Positions 1-10,455 of a DNA stretch of 64,000 bases are shown one piece after another. The DNA is from Tethya wilhelma (lineage: Eukaryota; Porifera; Demospongiae; Tethyida; Tethyidae), in contig CAXIPT010000002.1 of assembly GCA_964030475.1 (NCBI GenBank), positions 13,459,267 through 13,523,266 on the forward strand, written 5' to 3'. Numbering within the stretch: position 1 is the stretch's first letter; the number at the start of each line of letters is the position of its first letter. The notes below the pieces were generated by a model that was not told where the DNA came from, ran no database searches, and saw only the letters and a list, made by a program, of their open reading frames with translations. The translations under genes and the position numbers were made by a program.

Positions 1-307
1 GACCAGACTCCCCATTGGAAGGACCTAGTACAGCTCTATATGCAATCCCACAGAGAAAGGCCACCTAGGTGGTTGCTTGAGTTACATTCATGTACATGTG
101 AAGATAATTGAGTATTGAGTCACAAGCACACATTGACATAAATTATGCCATCCTTCAAAAATTATTATTATTGTTCTAAACATGCATAACATGAATATAA
201 TGATATTATTAATTTGGAAATTAAATTTCATAGTGACTAAAATTAGTAAATTAAACAATTTTTGTGTTTCTACTAAACTCACATGTAGAAAACGTTGAGA
301 TAGCTGC
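1..307. other. 3' flank of an upstream gene, duplicated at 27630-28022
   Basis: No coding exon is visible here. The sequence is nearly identical to the stretch just downstream of the stop codon of gene X (stop at 27557), including the shared opening GACCAGACTCCCCATTGG and the AT-rich run before the SPR stop codon. It is therefore most likely the 3' untranslated or intergenic end of a gene X copy whose exons lie left of the window, lying tail to tail with SPR. Confidence 0.6.
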
Positions 308-2932
308 CTAACATTTACGATCAAAATAGTCAATAGTGCATCCATTTTCATACTGATCATCTTTCAAGATTTGTACCAACTTTTGAATTGATTCTTCCGA
401 AGTCAGTATCCTGATGGGTAGGCCATCCACCGAAAATTTATCGGCTGGTATTTCTTTGAGCATATCAGTAGCACAGGGACCAGGGCTATAGTTGAGCTGA
501 CGGATAGCAGGCAACTCCTCACGAAGGGATCCCATGAATGCAGTCCGGGCTGCTTTGGCAGTACCGTACATTGAGTACCACTTGGAATAGACTGTAGCCA
601 GTATAGCTGATATGTGGACTACAAAGTGCTTTTGATCATCAGAAGGAAAGGCTGAAAGAAACCTAGTGGTGAGGACTATCATAGAAGTGACGTTTGTATC
701 CAAGTATGCTTGGATTTTCTTAGGGTTGTTTTGAGAAAGGAATGGTACAAACTCATTCATGGTGGCAGCATTGTGGACCAGAACTCCTTGTTCATGTTGA
801 GAGGTATCAATGAGATTCACTATCCTAGTGCAGAATGCAGGAAGAGCATCCATGTCACTGAGATCACCAGTAACGATGTGAACATTGACACCAGGTGCTT
901 GAGAGATGATAAGAGACTTGGTTTCTTCCAAAGCCTTCTCATTGCGGGCAGTTATAACCACATCACTCTTGATACCTACAGAACAATGCACAGAGATGGG
1001 TTTATTAATTTTATTCAGGCGTAATTTATGTACACATGCAGTTTTATTGTCGGATGGTCTGTGACTACAAACCACAGTATATATACAGTACACTGTATCA
1101 GTCTGTATGGTGGTCATTAGGCATGCATGCATCAATGCATTAAAATTTGTTATTAAATTTTGTGGTTTTGTTTTCACAGAGCACAATGGCCTGATTCCTA
1201 TGGGCTTGTCTCTTTGGTTTGTGTGGGGTATCGTGTATATACTGGTTTCTATAGTTACAAAAAGTTTGTTCTATAGGACATTGGGAATTTATAGAGGCCA
1301 TGGACTTTACTCATTCCAAGATCATTGTAAGTAACTGCTTGGCAAATAACTAGCCTGAAACTCTCGTGGAAATGCAAAGGGACAAGGAGTAGCTTGGTTT
1401 GTAAGTTATGTGAATTTGGCTGTTAAAAATGTCTCTCTCTTTCATCTTCTAGATATTAAAACTTTGTGGCTGCCTTTGAGACTGCCATTGATCCATTTAC
1501 CCTTACATCATAGAGTGAGCATTTTTTTTAAAGTGGTTGAAAATAGTACACTGGCATCCAGGCTGAGTCATGGCTAGTATAAATCAGGGATCAAACCTTT
1601 GTTTGACAAGTGTGGGGGTATTAAACAACCAGCCCTGAATATATCACCAATATAATCAGCCAAACTTATAGTATTGTCTATATCTGTTTGCTTTAATGTT
1701 TTGTATGTTCTTGGCTTAGAACATAGTAACACTCCAGAGCTAAGGAACCTGTTACCATCAAACGATAATGGGAATGATCACACAAGCTGTGACAAGCTTG
1801 CCAAGAACTAATCTGGATATTTCTAGCAGTGATGCTGATGTCTTCTGCTCCAGACTGCAAGAACCACTATAATTAAGGTGCATGCAAAACAGCACTTCCG
1901 GAAAGTCAACATAGTGCCATGTACAAATGTATAATACCAATTCATTCGGTAATAATTCAGACAGTACTTATAATTGAGCACCCAGCCACAAAAATAATTA
2001 TATCTAATGGGAAGCTAATGTTTTGACATGCCAGGTGGTGCCGGTCTTTATCTAGCTAGAGGTGCACTATAATTAGAGTCTATGTAGGTACTGCATGGAT
2101 ATTGACTTTTCATGACATTAGCTGCACATTACGATGGAAGAGACTATCATGATAGATATTTGTTTGGTAGCTCTAGTGTTGTTATTCAACTCTGCCAATC
2201 CGTGCACTAGCAACAATAGGTAGTAACACATTTGACAATGAGTCCAATTAATTACTGAACCGTATATATATCTCTTGAAAGACTTCTGTACTGGCTATAG
2301 TTGTTTTGTTGTAGTTGTTATCTTTTAACATTATGGAGAACAAATATAAGCTACATATTCCACTGCAATCAATTTTTAAGCCATTGTGAGTCAGTATCTA
2401 GTCTTTGAGTGCAGCCGCCGATGATGCAGTCAGTGCAATCACGGTCATCATAGTACATTGAGTCTACCGGCAGTACGTACATGATGTGTTTCTTGGCCCA
2501 GTATCATAGTACCAGATATGTATGTAGAAAACTACACTAGGACTCTGGAATGCAGAAATGTTTTGTGAACTTTCATAGCTAGATAATTCTTAGTCACCTT
2601 AGTAAGGCCTATCTGACTTGGATGGCTCAAGCTAGAGAGTAGAGTAGGGCTTGGGCCTATCAGTGGTTTCATCGGGCTACACTGAGCCTGGGTGGGCAGT
2701 TTTACTAATATATCCTACACAATATCCCTGGCTATACTTGAGTTATATAACATTACCGTAAGCATGTTTTGTGTGAGAAGTTACATCACAAGATACATAG
2801 TTCTGTCAAGTTCAGAGCATGAAAGTTACCTGCTTTATCCCATTCTTTTGAGAACTGGACTGCAATCTCTCTTCCAAGACCTCTGCTAGCTCCAGTGACC
2901 ACACAGATGCTTCTCTTTTGAAACAGTGCCAT
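308..2932 (-). CDS. Sepiapterin reductase, copy A (2 exons)
   Basis: A short-chain dehydrogenase of the sepiapterin reductase family, the last step of tetrahydrobiopterin synthesis (NADPH-dependent, cytosolic). Exon 1 is 2932-2830 and exon 2 is 975-308; GT-AG sites at 2829 and 976 join in phase to give 256 residues, close to the usual ~260. Visible motifs are the Rossmann TGASRGLG (residues 13-20), HNAAT (102-106), a catalytic Ser157 and YGTAK (Tyr171, Lys175), then SPGPCATDM, the family's substrate-loop signature. The C-terminus fits the family end. The ATG at 2932 directly precedes the nucleotide-binding strand, so it is the natural start. The 1854-bp intron holds repeat debris. An intact paralogue lies at 28023-30607, and the copies differ mostly in the last 60 residues. 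Antisense ORFs here are shadows. Confidence 0.9.
2087..2570 (-). repeat. Dispersed repeat inside the SPR intron
   Basis: Two segments (about 2087-2252 and 2395-2570) match, in reverse complement, 15763-15925 and 18953-19100. Landmarks are GACTTTTCATGACATTAGCTGC with its partner near 15895, and GGCCCAGTATCATAGTACCAG with its partner near 19005. I see no coding capacity. It is probably a decayed non-autonomous element of unknown class. Confidence 0.5.
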
Positions 2933-3178
2933 GCTTTACTGCCGCGATTGGTAATGGGCGTGGTCTTTTTGCGCATCAGCAAGCCGATGTTTCAAGTTTC
3001 ATTATAAAATTAATTATTATTTTTAAGATATTCATTATCATCATTGCTACTCAAGTACATCAAAATAGTTTCTACGAAGGCAGGTCAAAACTTAGCTACA
3101 TGGTAATATAGTTCTATTATTATCTACGATAACAGTATAATTATTATAATATTGTGCTGGATCTGGCAATTGCAGTGT

Positions 3179-3826
3179 TCAGATTTTCTTAAAAATCCAA
3201 ATTTTGCCTTCACATTCTTTCAAATAATTTGGCACTGTACTCTTCCTAACACACTTACAACTGCCATTTTTTTCTGCTTCTTCACAAGCAATTTCAAGAT
3301 TCTTGAAAGTTGCTTCACACTCAGGTTCTTCCAATTCAGTTATGTTGACCAGCAGTATAATCAATCCATCCTTTTGCACCAAACGGATCATTTCTCTGAT
3401 GCTGATGATTGGATCAAGAAAGCCAGCTGTTAGAAATGCTCCGACACAAATGCAGGCATTAAATGACTCATCAGGTATGCTTTTTGCTTCAATTTCAAAA
3501 GGCCCACAAATGAGTTTTGAGTAAACTTTCTTCGATGCACTCTCTTTCAACATTTCTTCACTCCTGTCTAGTGCAGTTAGATTTGTGAACCCCTCATTAG
3601 AAAGGGCTTTGCCAACCAATCCAGTTCCTGCAGCAACATCTAGTATTGCCTTGCTCTTATCGGAAAGTAATGATGAAAGTAGTTTTGCAGCAATGGTTGG
3701 TCCATTGTATATCCCATCCATTTGATGATCATAGTAATGAGCACGGTTTTTGAAGAAACTCTCAACAGAGTCAAGTTTTTTCTTTTTCCATGGGATTTCT
3801 GCTTCATATGGAATGGTGAACGCCAT
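3179..3826 (-). CDS. METTL27-like class I SAM methyltransferase
   Basis: A single-exon, 215-residue protein with the class I methyltransferase fold. Motif I is ILDVAAGTGLVG (about residues 61-72), followed by the acidic strand TALDRSEEML (motif II, ribose contact) and a motif IV/V area with GAFLTAGFLDP and KDGLIILLV. The N-terminal FFKNRAHYYDHQMDGIYNGP resembles the lead-in of the METTL27 (Williams-Beuren region 27) family. The substrate is not known for the family and I do not infer one. The start is the only ATG upstream of the conserved part, 243 bp from the divergent IDH3G-copy start. A frameshifted copy is at 32384-32734. The end KIWIFKKI is shorter than the vertebrate tail. Confidence 0.75.
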   Translation of the reverse strand: MAFTIPYEAEIPWKKKKLDSVESFFKNRAHYYDHQMDGIYNGPTIAAKLLSSLLSDKSKAILDVAAGTGLVGKALSNEGFTNLTALDRSEEMLKESASKKVYSKLICGPFEIEAKSIPDESFNACICVGAFLTAGFLDPIISIREMIRLVQKDGLIILLVNITELEEPECEATFKNLEIACEEAEKNGSCKCVRKSTVPNYLKECEGKIWIFKKI

Positions 3827-4068
3827 AGTTAATAGTGAATTACAGATAAAACCAGAAATTCATCGACAGTACGTACGACGTCGTGCCGTGCAAACGGACA
3901 ATGCTCACTGTGCACATGCGCAGTAATTACAGTTGCAGCGTTGATGATGTTGTATACGTTTTTGAGCAACCCCAAAAAGTAAAATTGAAAAGAATTACTC
4001 TGACCCACCAGCTGGCAGCTGCTTGCCTTTCTTTTTCATAAGAGACAAGACCCCGTGGACATTAAGGC
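3827..4068. promoter_or_regulatory. Divergent promoter shared by METTL27-like and IDH3G copy 1
   Basis: This 242-bp gap lies between two divergent ATGs and is recognisable three times (here, 10258-10455 and 32735-33004). The best-kept core is GAGCAACCCCAAAAAGTAAA and what follows (about 40 bp), plus a palindromic CAGCTGGCAGCTG box in two copies. No TATA box is evident. The promoter role is inferred from position and conservation. Confidence 0.5.
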
Positions 4069-6741
4069 ATGGCCTTACTCTACCGTGGTGTGTCCTTTCT
4101 CAGACCGTCTTTCCAGAAGATTTTCACCTATAATGGCTCCTCAAATAAAGGTATCATATTCTTGTTTAGTTTGTTGGTACTTCCATATACCGTGACACTG
4201 ATCTATATGCAGGCACTGAAATAAATCAAGGCAGTTCACCTCCTCATCTAAAATAGCTACAGCATCAACTCAGGTATCACTAGCAGATCTCGTAACCATG
4301 TGTTCCTACAGCACATTTTGTTTTAAGTAGTAGGTAGTAGTAGAGGCATGAAAATCATGTGCACAGTCATAATGAATCAAGCCAATTCTCAATTGGAACC
4401 CCCCTTATTCAGTTCTTTCTAAGACTTAGCAATGTGTACAATTATAATTCTTTTGCTCTCGGCTTGTTCTCTGAGAAGGTACAGAATAATTTTTATTAGT
4501 TCACATAGGAAAACTGTGTAGCCAACCAATTCCATGAGCCCAGTTCACATAAATTCAGCATGTATGAGCATTGGAGTCTAATCATAAGACACTGTATAAT
4601 ACTAAAAGTTGTTGAGGAAAAGGTTGACAATAGAAATTCTGCAACAACTATACAAAATGCTAAAATAGTACCAACCAGTTTAGTGGCAAGAACATGTAAT
4701 TAGAGTTTACATAAAACAGGAATAGTTATAATTATCTTGCCACTCTAATTATGTGATTTTCTCACTCATTGGTTTCTTGAGCAAAGGTATAGTACATAAT
4801 GTCGTTAGATTTACCCTTCCTATTCAGGACACCGTACAGAGTATGTATGGTGGTCGGCACACAGTCACTCTTATCCCTGGTGATGGAATTGGACCAGAAC
4901 TAGCAGCTTGTGTGAACAAAGTGTTTAAGTTAGTTTGTGAGACATGACATAATATTATCAGAAGTTATTCAGCACTGTGTACTTCCATTCACAAACATGC
5001 TAATGTACCTGTGGACTCCGAGGAAATTTCTGTCAGGTATACAGGCCTCCAATAGTAGAATAATTGTATGATTATATATCTTACATGTCAAATTGAGTAC
5101 ATATAGTGCTGAAATGATAGTGCCTTCTTTTGAGTTGTTGCTTATCTTTCTTTGTTTTCTGACATACATTATACTGCATGCATGCACATGTGTGTATTTT
5201 CACTAACTATTTTTAATCAATAAACATTTTCCATGTGATCTCTAATTACCCACTTGCAACTTCCTCTGAGTAACTGCCATGACAAATTGTTGTACTACAC
5301 TGAGTGCCGGGAAATGCTTCGCGCAGATTTATGTGCATTCATTGTTTGTAGCTATCACTAAATCTAGCCTCTAAACTAGGCAGTGCTCCAGCAAGAGCAA
5401 AAGTCACGTACAGATACTAAGCATTTACAGGTAAAATTGTACTTATACTTAATGTTCATACACTTGCATGGAACAAGCTTCTCGTCGATCTCTCTTGTCT
5501 TGTGCTGTGAGTTGCACAGGCAGGGCTACACTTTCTTACTCAACCTGCTCACATAAGCAAATCACCATTCTACCATGGTTCTACCCTTGACGTCACTCAC
5601 GTGATTTTGGAGACCAGGCCCTCTCTGCGCTTAGCAATAAGCATAGCAGGGAGGGCCTGGTTTACAAGGCTATAGACACTGAATCAGTTTGATTGCTAAA
5701 TGTGATTAGGCTTAGCTGATTGCTGGTAAACATGATCACTATGCAAGAGATGGTAGCAGAAAGGCTAGTAGTAGTAACTCTCATGTCTTCTGCTGATAGC
5801 TAGAGCACTGAAGTGGTGGCTGAGCTCTGTACCTTAGCACTTGTATGCACATGTTCAGTGACATCGGCAAACTGGGACAATTATTGCCAAATTGGCACCA
5901 TTTTCATGTGCTGTTGTATTACTGTGACATCAATAACTGCTGTTAATGTAGTCTTTGTAGTCTACATGTTAATAAAGACTGAGGTGTGTTTGTGGTCAGA
6001 GCTACAATAGTTTAAGTTGCAAGTGTTTGTTGCAAGTGTTTGTTCCATGAACATATACATGAGCAATCTTGTATTATTAAGCTTGATTACATTCCAGAGT
6101 TGGATTGGACTTGTTTGCCAATGTGGTCCTCTGCAAGAGCTTCACTGGCTTTGAGACGAGACACAAGGAGGTGGACATCGTGGTCATCAGGGAGAACACA
6201 GAGGGAGAATACAGTGGACTGGAGCATGAGGGAGTACCAGGTACGTGTGTAGTTGTGTACACAGCATGTGTGCTTAGATTGTGTTATCATATTATTATTC
6301 CAACACAAGTGTTGTAGAAAGTTTGAAAATCATTACTCGTGATAAGTCGGCACGTATTGCCAAGTATGCCTTTGACTATGCCACGAGACACAAGAGGAAG
6401 AAGGTCACTGCCATTCACAAGGCTAATATCATGTATGTAATACACAGCTTGTTCTTGTTAAGCATTCTCATCTCGAGCTCATTGCTGTGAGTCATTGCCT
6501 TCCTTCTACTTCATTAGCATCAGTTAGACTGTTTTTATTACAGTGCATTCACTATTGCTGTTGGCTTTCTTCTAATAGTATTAGTTGAGCTATATTCTTG
6601 TTACAGTCCACAGTATTGTTAGTAAGGAAGCTGTTTTTGTTGATGTCCCTAGGAAACTCTCAGATGGTTTGTTCCTCCATGAATGTAAAAGGTTGCTGAG
6701 CTCTATCCACACATTGAGTTCAACTCAACTGTTGTATGCAG
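4069..6741 (+). pseudogene. IDH3G pseudogene, copy 1 (exons 1-4 and 7-9)
   Basis: Remnant of the mitochondrial NAD-isocitrate dehydrogenase gamma-type gene, recognised by comparison with the intact copy at 33005-37537. Exon 1 keeps its ATG but has a 4-base gain that shifts frame. Exon 2 has another 4-base gain and an in-frame TAG. Exon 3 (from 4829) still encodes the substrate-loop start [12 protein letters not shown]. The acceptor of exon 4 is AA instead of AG. Exons 5-6 are deleted. Exon 7 (near 6097) is well kept. The exon 8 acceptor has moved one base (ACAG-G to ACAAG). Exon 9 has lost one A and about 13 further bases. Exons 10-12 are absent. With this many lesions it cannot make the enzyme. 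Confidence 0.85.
5613..5661. repeat. Hairpin with 16-bp arms
   Basis: ACCAGGCCCTCTCTGC pairs with GCAGGGAGGGCCTGGT (one mismatch) around a 17-base loop, in a pseudogene intron. Related ACCAGACCCTCC units occur at 35097-35200 in the corresponding intron of the intact gene, so it is probably an eroded foldback element. Confidence 0.6.
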
Positions 6742-6847
6742 GTATGTTCATATCTGTATGCACACACACTCTCTCTAAGTGTCTTCATTAAAGTAACATC
6801 AAAGGATTATGGTCTACTGTATATCTAGTAGAGCAGTGTAATACAAG

Positions 6848-7850
6848 TAGCAAAAATTTTAAAAAATTAGCAGTGTAGGAATGGGCAGTGCTGTAAAAAG
6901 TATTGGAACAAGCCATGTCTCAATTTCGGGCACATGACTACTTCATTTTCATTTTTGATCCCTCAATTATTGTTGTCAATGGTTTCAGAATTACTATCTG
7001 TAGATGAAGTTTATCAGGTGAGCAACAGTATCACATACTAATGGTTCAAATTCTTGCCAATCTTATCACTTGGCTAAATAGTGGAATAAAGTATAGCAGG
7101 CAGGATTAGATTATACTGCCCATGACTTGAACACAAAAAAAATGAAGTAGTCATGTGCCCGAAATTGAGACATGGCTTGTTCCAATACTTTTTACAGCAC
7201 TACCCATTCCTACACTGCTAATTTTTTAAAATTTTTGCTACTTGTTCATTAACTTTTTTCAACACTACAGTGCATGTGAAGACTGCCATTAGAGACTAGT
7301 TAGTCCCTACAAAAAGCTTGAGTAGCATGCAGCATAGCTACATGCATTGTAATGCTAGAATAACTAATGCGCATGCGTGTTCAATAACACGTGGATAAAT
7401 AATGAATGACCTTTGAACTCTACCTGCAGGAAGATTGCTACGTTGAAATACATGAATTTATATGCTAAGTTTCAAAGCTTTCTAGTTTTTGTTTAGGCTT
7501 ATTTATGATGAAAACGAGTATCAAGGAACGCAGTTCCCTTGAAAAGGACTTACCTAGTGCTGTCAAAGTTGGCTCCACACTTTCTGGTTCTCTGGAAACC
7601 GTGTTCAAGTAAGTCAGTCAGTACGTACGTACGTACGTACGTACGTACGTAAGTACGTTAGGAGAACAAAAATGGCACTATTGTGGCTTCCCACTAGCGC
7701 TCTCTACGATTGCCCAGTGAAGTTTCTGTGAGCTTCAGCCCTTGCATGCAGTTGGTAATCTGTTGGGGAGAGCCTTTGAGCAAGTTTGAGGGCTTAATTT
7801 TGTTTTGCTAGATTTTTATGGTGAAAACATTTTGTATTGGGTCTATGAGA
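6848..7850 (+). repeat. Composite foldback repeat R1, copy A
   Basis: It starts with two ~105-bp arms in inverted orientation (6848-6950 and 7138-7245, including GTAGGAATGGGCAGTGCTGT) around a ~190-bp spacer. A ~600-bp body follows that ends near GGGTCTATGAGACATGTG. The same order recurs at 19307-20330 and, interrupted, at 23553-25850; a partial reverse copy lies at 14490-14830. No ORF is shared between copies, so it is a non-autonomous element. The class is unknown. The right end is replaced here by the sequence leading into the ORF at 7818. Confidence 0.75.
7621..7655 (+). repeat. (GTAC)n microsatellite
   Basis: Tandem GTAC units, breaking down into GTAAGTACG, inside the body of repeat R1. 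Other R1 copies have only a few irregular units here, so it expanded within this copy. Confidence 0.9.
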
Positions 7851-8306
7851 CATGTGTGTAGGAACGTAAACGGAAAAAGGAAAAACACATCTATAGGAGA
7901 ATACGACGCGCGCGCCGCTGCGCGGCGCGCGCGTCGTATCTTATTTCAACCGTGTACCGACCCCCAAGTTGTGCAAGGATCCAAGGAACAGGAACCTAGG
8001 GATGCTATCAAAGGTAACTTGGACAACATTGATCTTTTTGGGACCATGGTATCTGATGTTTTTGTTTATGCTGACGAAAACGATTCAACTGGCATGTGTG
8101 TATACGTAGAGCAAGCAGATGGTGGGTTGGTCTGGTCACCCATCAAGATCACCAACAAGGAGATTTGCGAGATTCGTGCTGCCTCTCCTGGACCATCATC
8201 TGGCCAGTTATTTCATGATAATCTGGTGTCAGTTGTATATGAAGTAAAAGATAATAGGCCTGGTTTTCTTGTTGACACCCTTGATAGTGAGAGTTCTAAT
8301 TACTAG
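7818..8306 (+). CDS. Unrecognised ORF, possibly chimeric
   Basis: An open frame of 162 codons that I do not recognise. Its first ~40 codons are repeat sequence: the end of R1, then GTAGGAACGTAAACGG (also at 20530-20555 and 21290-21312 in reverse), then a GC-rich perfect hairpin read as alternating Ala/Arg. From about residue 42 the composition looks like normal protein (for example VFVYADENDSTGMCVYVEQ), with acidic, soluble character and no membrane segment. The true coding part may be an exon beginning near 7960, with the upstream ATG fortuitous. The terminal NY* at 8306 is followed by AT-rich repeats. No domain can be named. Confidence 0.35.
   Translation: MVKTFCIGSMRHVCRNVNGKRKNTSIGEYDARAAARRARRILFQPCTDPQVVQGSKEQEPRDAIKGNLDNIDLFGTMVSDVFVYADENDSTGMCVYVEQADGGLVWSPIKITNKEICEIRAASPGPSSGQLFHDNLVSVVYEVKDNRPGFLVDTLDSESSNY
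7901..7939. repeat. Perfect GC-rich hairpin, 18-bp arms, 3-base loop
   Basis: ATACGACGCGCGCGCCGC pairs exactly with GCGGCGCGCGCGTCGTAT around TGC. It is very unlike the AT-rich surroundings. It lies at the join between repeat sequence and the possible coding part of the ORF at 7818. Confidence 0.95.
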
Positions 8307-8584
8307 TTGCCTGTAGCTAGTAGAAATCTCTAGCTCTTAGTGGCTAGGCCTTTGCAAATTATGCTAGCATAATTGTATATATTCTTCATATACATGCTAG
8401 CATAATTTTGAGCATAATAGGCAAGTATTAGAATCAGAGAATTATGCTGGCATAATAGGTGAATTCCTGGCATAATTTGAGCATATAAATATTGTAAAGT
8501 TGAACACTGTTTGTGTCTGTGTTTCCCGTGACTCTCCCCTATACGTATACCCTCTTGTGCCTATCTGTGGCATGTTCAATGACA

Positions 8585-8644
<60 letters not shown>

Positions 8645-8685
8645 TTAGTTGTTTTTAATGTTATCTATCTTATTGCAGTACATCT
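8307..8685. repeat. GCATAAT-rich tract and (AAT)n microsatellite
   Basis: About 8350-8490 is made of degenerate GCATAAT/ATTATGC units in both orientations. About 8587-8644 is a pure AAT tract. No gene is seen. Confidence 0.8.
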
Positions 8686-9981
8686 TCAAAGCCTCATCTT
8701 CACTGAGTTGATGATGAACTGAAAGTATTGCAGTCATTGCCTGTATGAGTATATTGAGTTGCATGCATTATTATCAGACTGAGTATACACCATAATATAA
8801 ATTATTATGATGCATTCTATATTACTGATCACAGGCCAATTAAGGCAGCATAATAAAGATTATTATGTATAACACCAGTATACATACCTCAGGCCACAAA
8901 ACCTCCCTGGTCATTCCAGTGACTGAGCATACCATTCCAGTAGCATTCTGAGTTTTCATAACATCTTGATATATAGCTTCTAAAAACATAAACACCTCCT
9001 GAATCTATTAAACACAAGCATTATTTAGTGCGTGATGCATATCATTTGTGGCATGATTATAGCCAAGTGTAAACTCATTGCTATCAACATTACCATCATG
9101 TCGTTTGCAAGCGGCCATGAAATTGCAGGTATGTGTCCAAGACCAGCCATATGTTTTCTACTGTTTGCTTTGATCACTTGCACATTATACCAGCGACTGA
9201 TAGATGGATTTGCTGCAATTTGCCTAAAGACTCTCTTTTCACCGAAATTAATATTGAGACAGTGCATGCGTACAGTATTACAATAATTATGACTTAATTA
9301 TAAGGTGACAAAATATGAATTTCACTACAGCTGTACTTATTGGTTGAGTCGTGCATGTGTAATAATAATAATAATCATAATTATTATTTTTTTAGTTTGC
9401 TAACAATATTATTATACTGACCTCTTTTGACTTCAGTACTTGATGAATTAGTAATCGCTCAATTCCTTCATCACTAGAATAAAATTAATATTATTCAAAT
9501 ATAATGCATACATGCAAAGAAGTATGATCATTATGTCAATTATTAAAAAACATTATATGCAGTAGCATCATGTACAGTCAAAATGATGTAACTCAAAGAT
9601 ATGAGGATACATTGTACATGCATACTCAATTATTAATCATGCAGTTATTGTTGTCCACAAGCATACCTTTTAGGTGGTATTCGTCCATTCACTTGAAAAA
9701 CAGTTTTTACATAATTAGTGTAGGAAGTACGCTTGGATGGGCCTGGACATACAAGCTCACTTCTGCCTTTATCTTGGCAAAACTTCTCAGGTATCAAAAG
9801 TTCAATATTTTCAGCTATGCACAGTTAACACACATGCATGATAATGACACAATTATAGATGTGTGACATTGTGTATACCTATAGGTGTCACTCTTAATTC
9901 ATCATCACTTAGAATGATTTCATCATCGCTACTGTCCGTTTCTTCTTCAAGTTTAGCACAACAAAACAAGAAATTAATCAG
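8686..9981 (-). CDS. Unrecognised multi-exon gene (5' end incomplete)
   Basis: Six consecutive exons keep one reading frame with proper splice sites: 9981-9879, 9814-9667, 9473-9422, 9234-9094, 8998-8888 and probably 8718-8686 with a TGA. Phases match at every junction and most exons have no stop in the used frame. The predicted protein has an acidic stretch (ETDSSDDEIILSDDE), then GRSELVCPGPSKRTSY, then SRWYNVQVIKANSRKHMAG and VTGMTREVLWPE. I do not recognise the family. No start codon is seen before the first exon; the N gap at 10084 lies just upstream. The last exon is short and the least certain. An old transposon-derived gene is possible, since the gene sits in repeat-rich DNA between two host-block copies. 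Confidence 0.5.
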
Positions 9982-10043
9982 CTAGTTTACTTGACATTGT
10001 GACAGTTGATATGGCATGCCAGTCATGTAACATAATACTTTTT

Positions 10044-10046
<3 letters not shown>

Positions 10047-10083
<37 letters not shown>

Positions 10084-10089
10084 NNNNNN
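10047..10089. repeat. (CA)n microsatellite ending in an assembly gap
   Basis: A CA tract of at least 36 bases is followed by six N (10084-10089). The contig break is probably caused by the repeat. Confidence 0.9.
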
Positions 10090-10257
10090 CGTCAGGAAAC
10101 CTTACAGGTGAGTGGGCGGGGCTTGAAGTCTGCACAACCCAGTGTAACTTTTCATGGGCTATCTTGTGGTACCAAACTTGGAGTAGTTGCACCAGCTGGT
10201 AGGTCAAAAATCGCGTCCGAATTCGATGGTGGCCGATAATTGGTGGCTTACTCTACG

Positions 10258-10455
10258 TGCAAACGGACAATGCTCAGTGTGCACATGCGCAGTAATTACC
10301 GTGGCAGCATTGATGACGTTGGTATATACGTTTTTGAGCGAGCGAGCAACCCCAAAAAGTAAAATTGAAAAGAATTACTCTGACCCGGGCCACCACCAGC
10401 TGGCAGCTGCTTGCCTTTCTTTTTTATAGGAGACAAGACCCCGTGTACATTACCG
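10258..10455. promoter_or_regulatory. Duplicated divergent-promoter remnant
   Basis: Matches 3885-4060 (shared GCAAACGGACAATGCTCA and the GAGCAACCCCAAAAAG core). It leads into IDH3G copy 2, whose start codon is deleted. No METTL27-like sequence remains to its left, so only half of the divergent pair was kept. Confidence 0.6.

Noticed and set aside
710..1024. 104-codon ORF on the plus strand over SPR exon 2, repeated at 13406 and 28416
   Set aside because: Antisense shadow of a conserved SPR exon; it recurs only because the exon is duplicated.
4753..6490. Short ORFs encoding IDH3G-like peptides in block 1, read as a working gene
   Set aside because: Frameshifts, a lost acceptor and missing exons make this a pseudogene; peptides are exon remnants.
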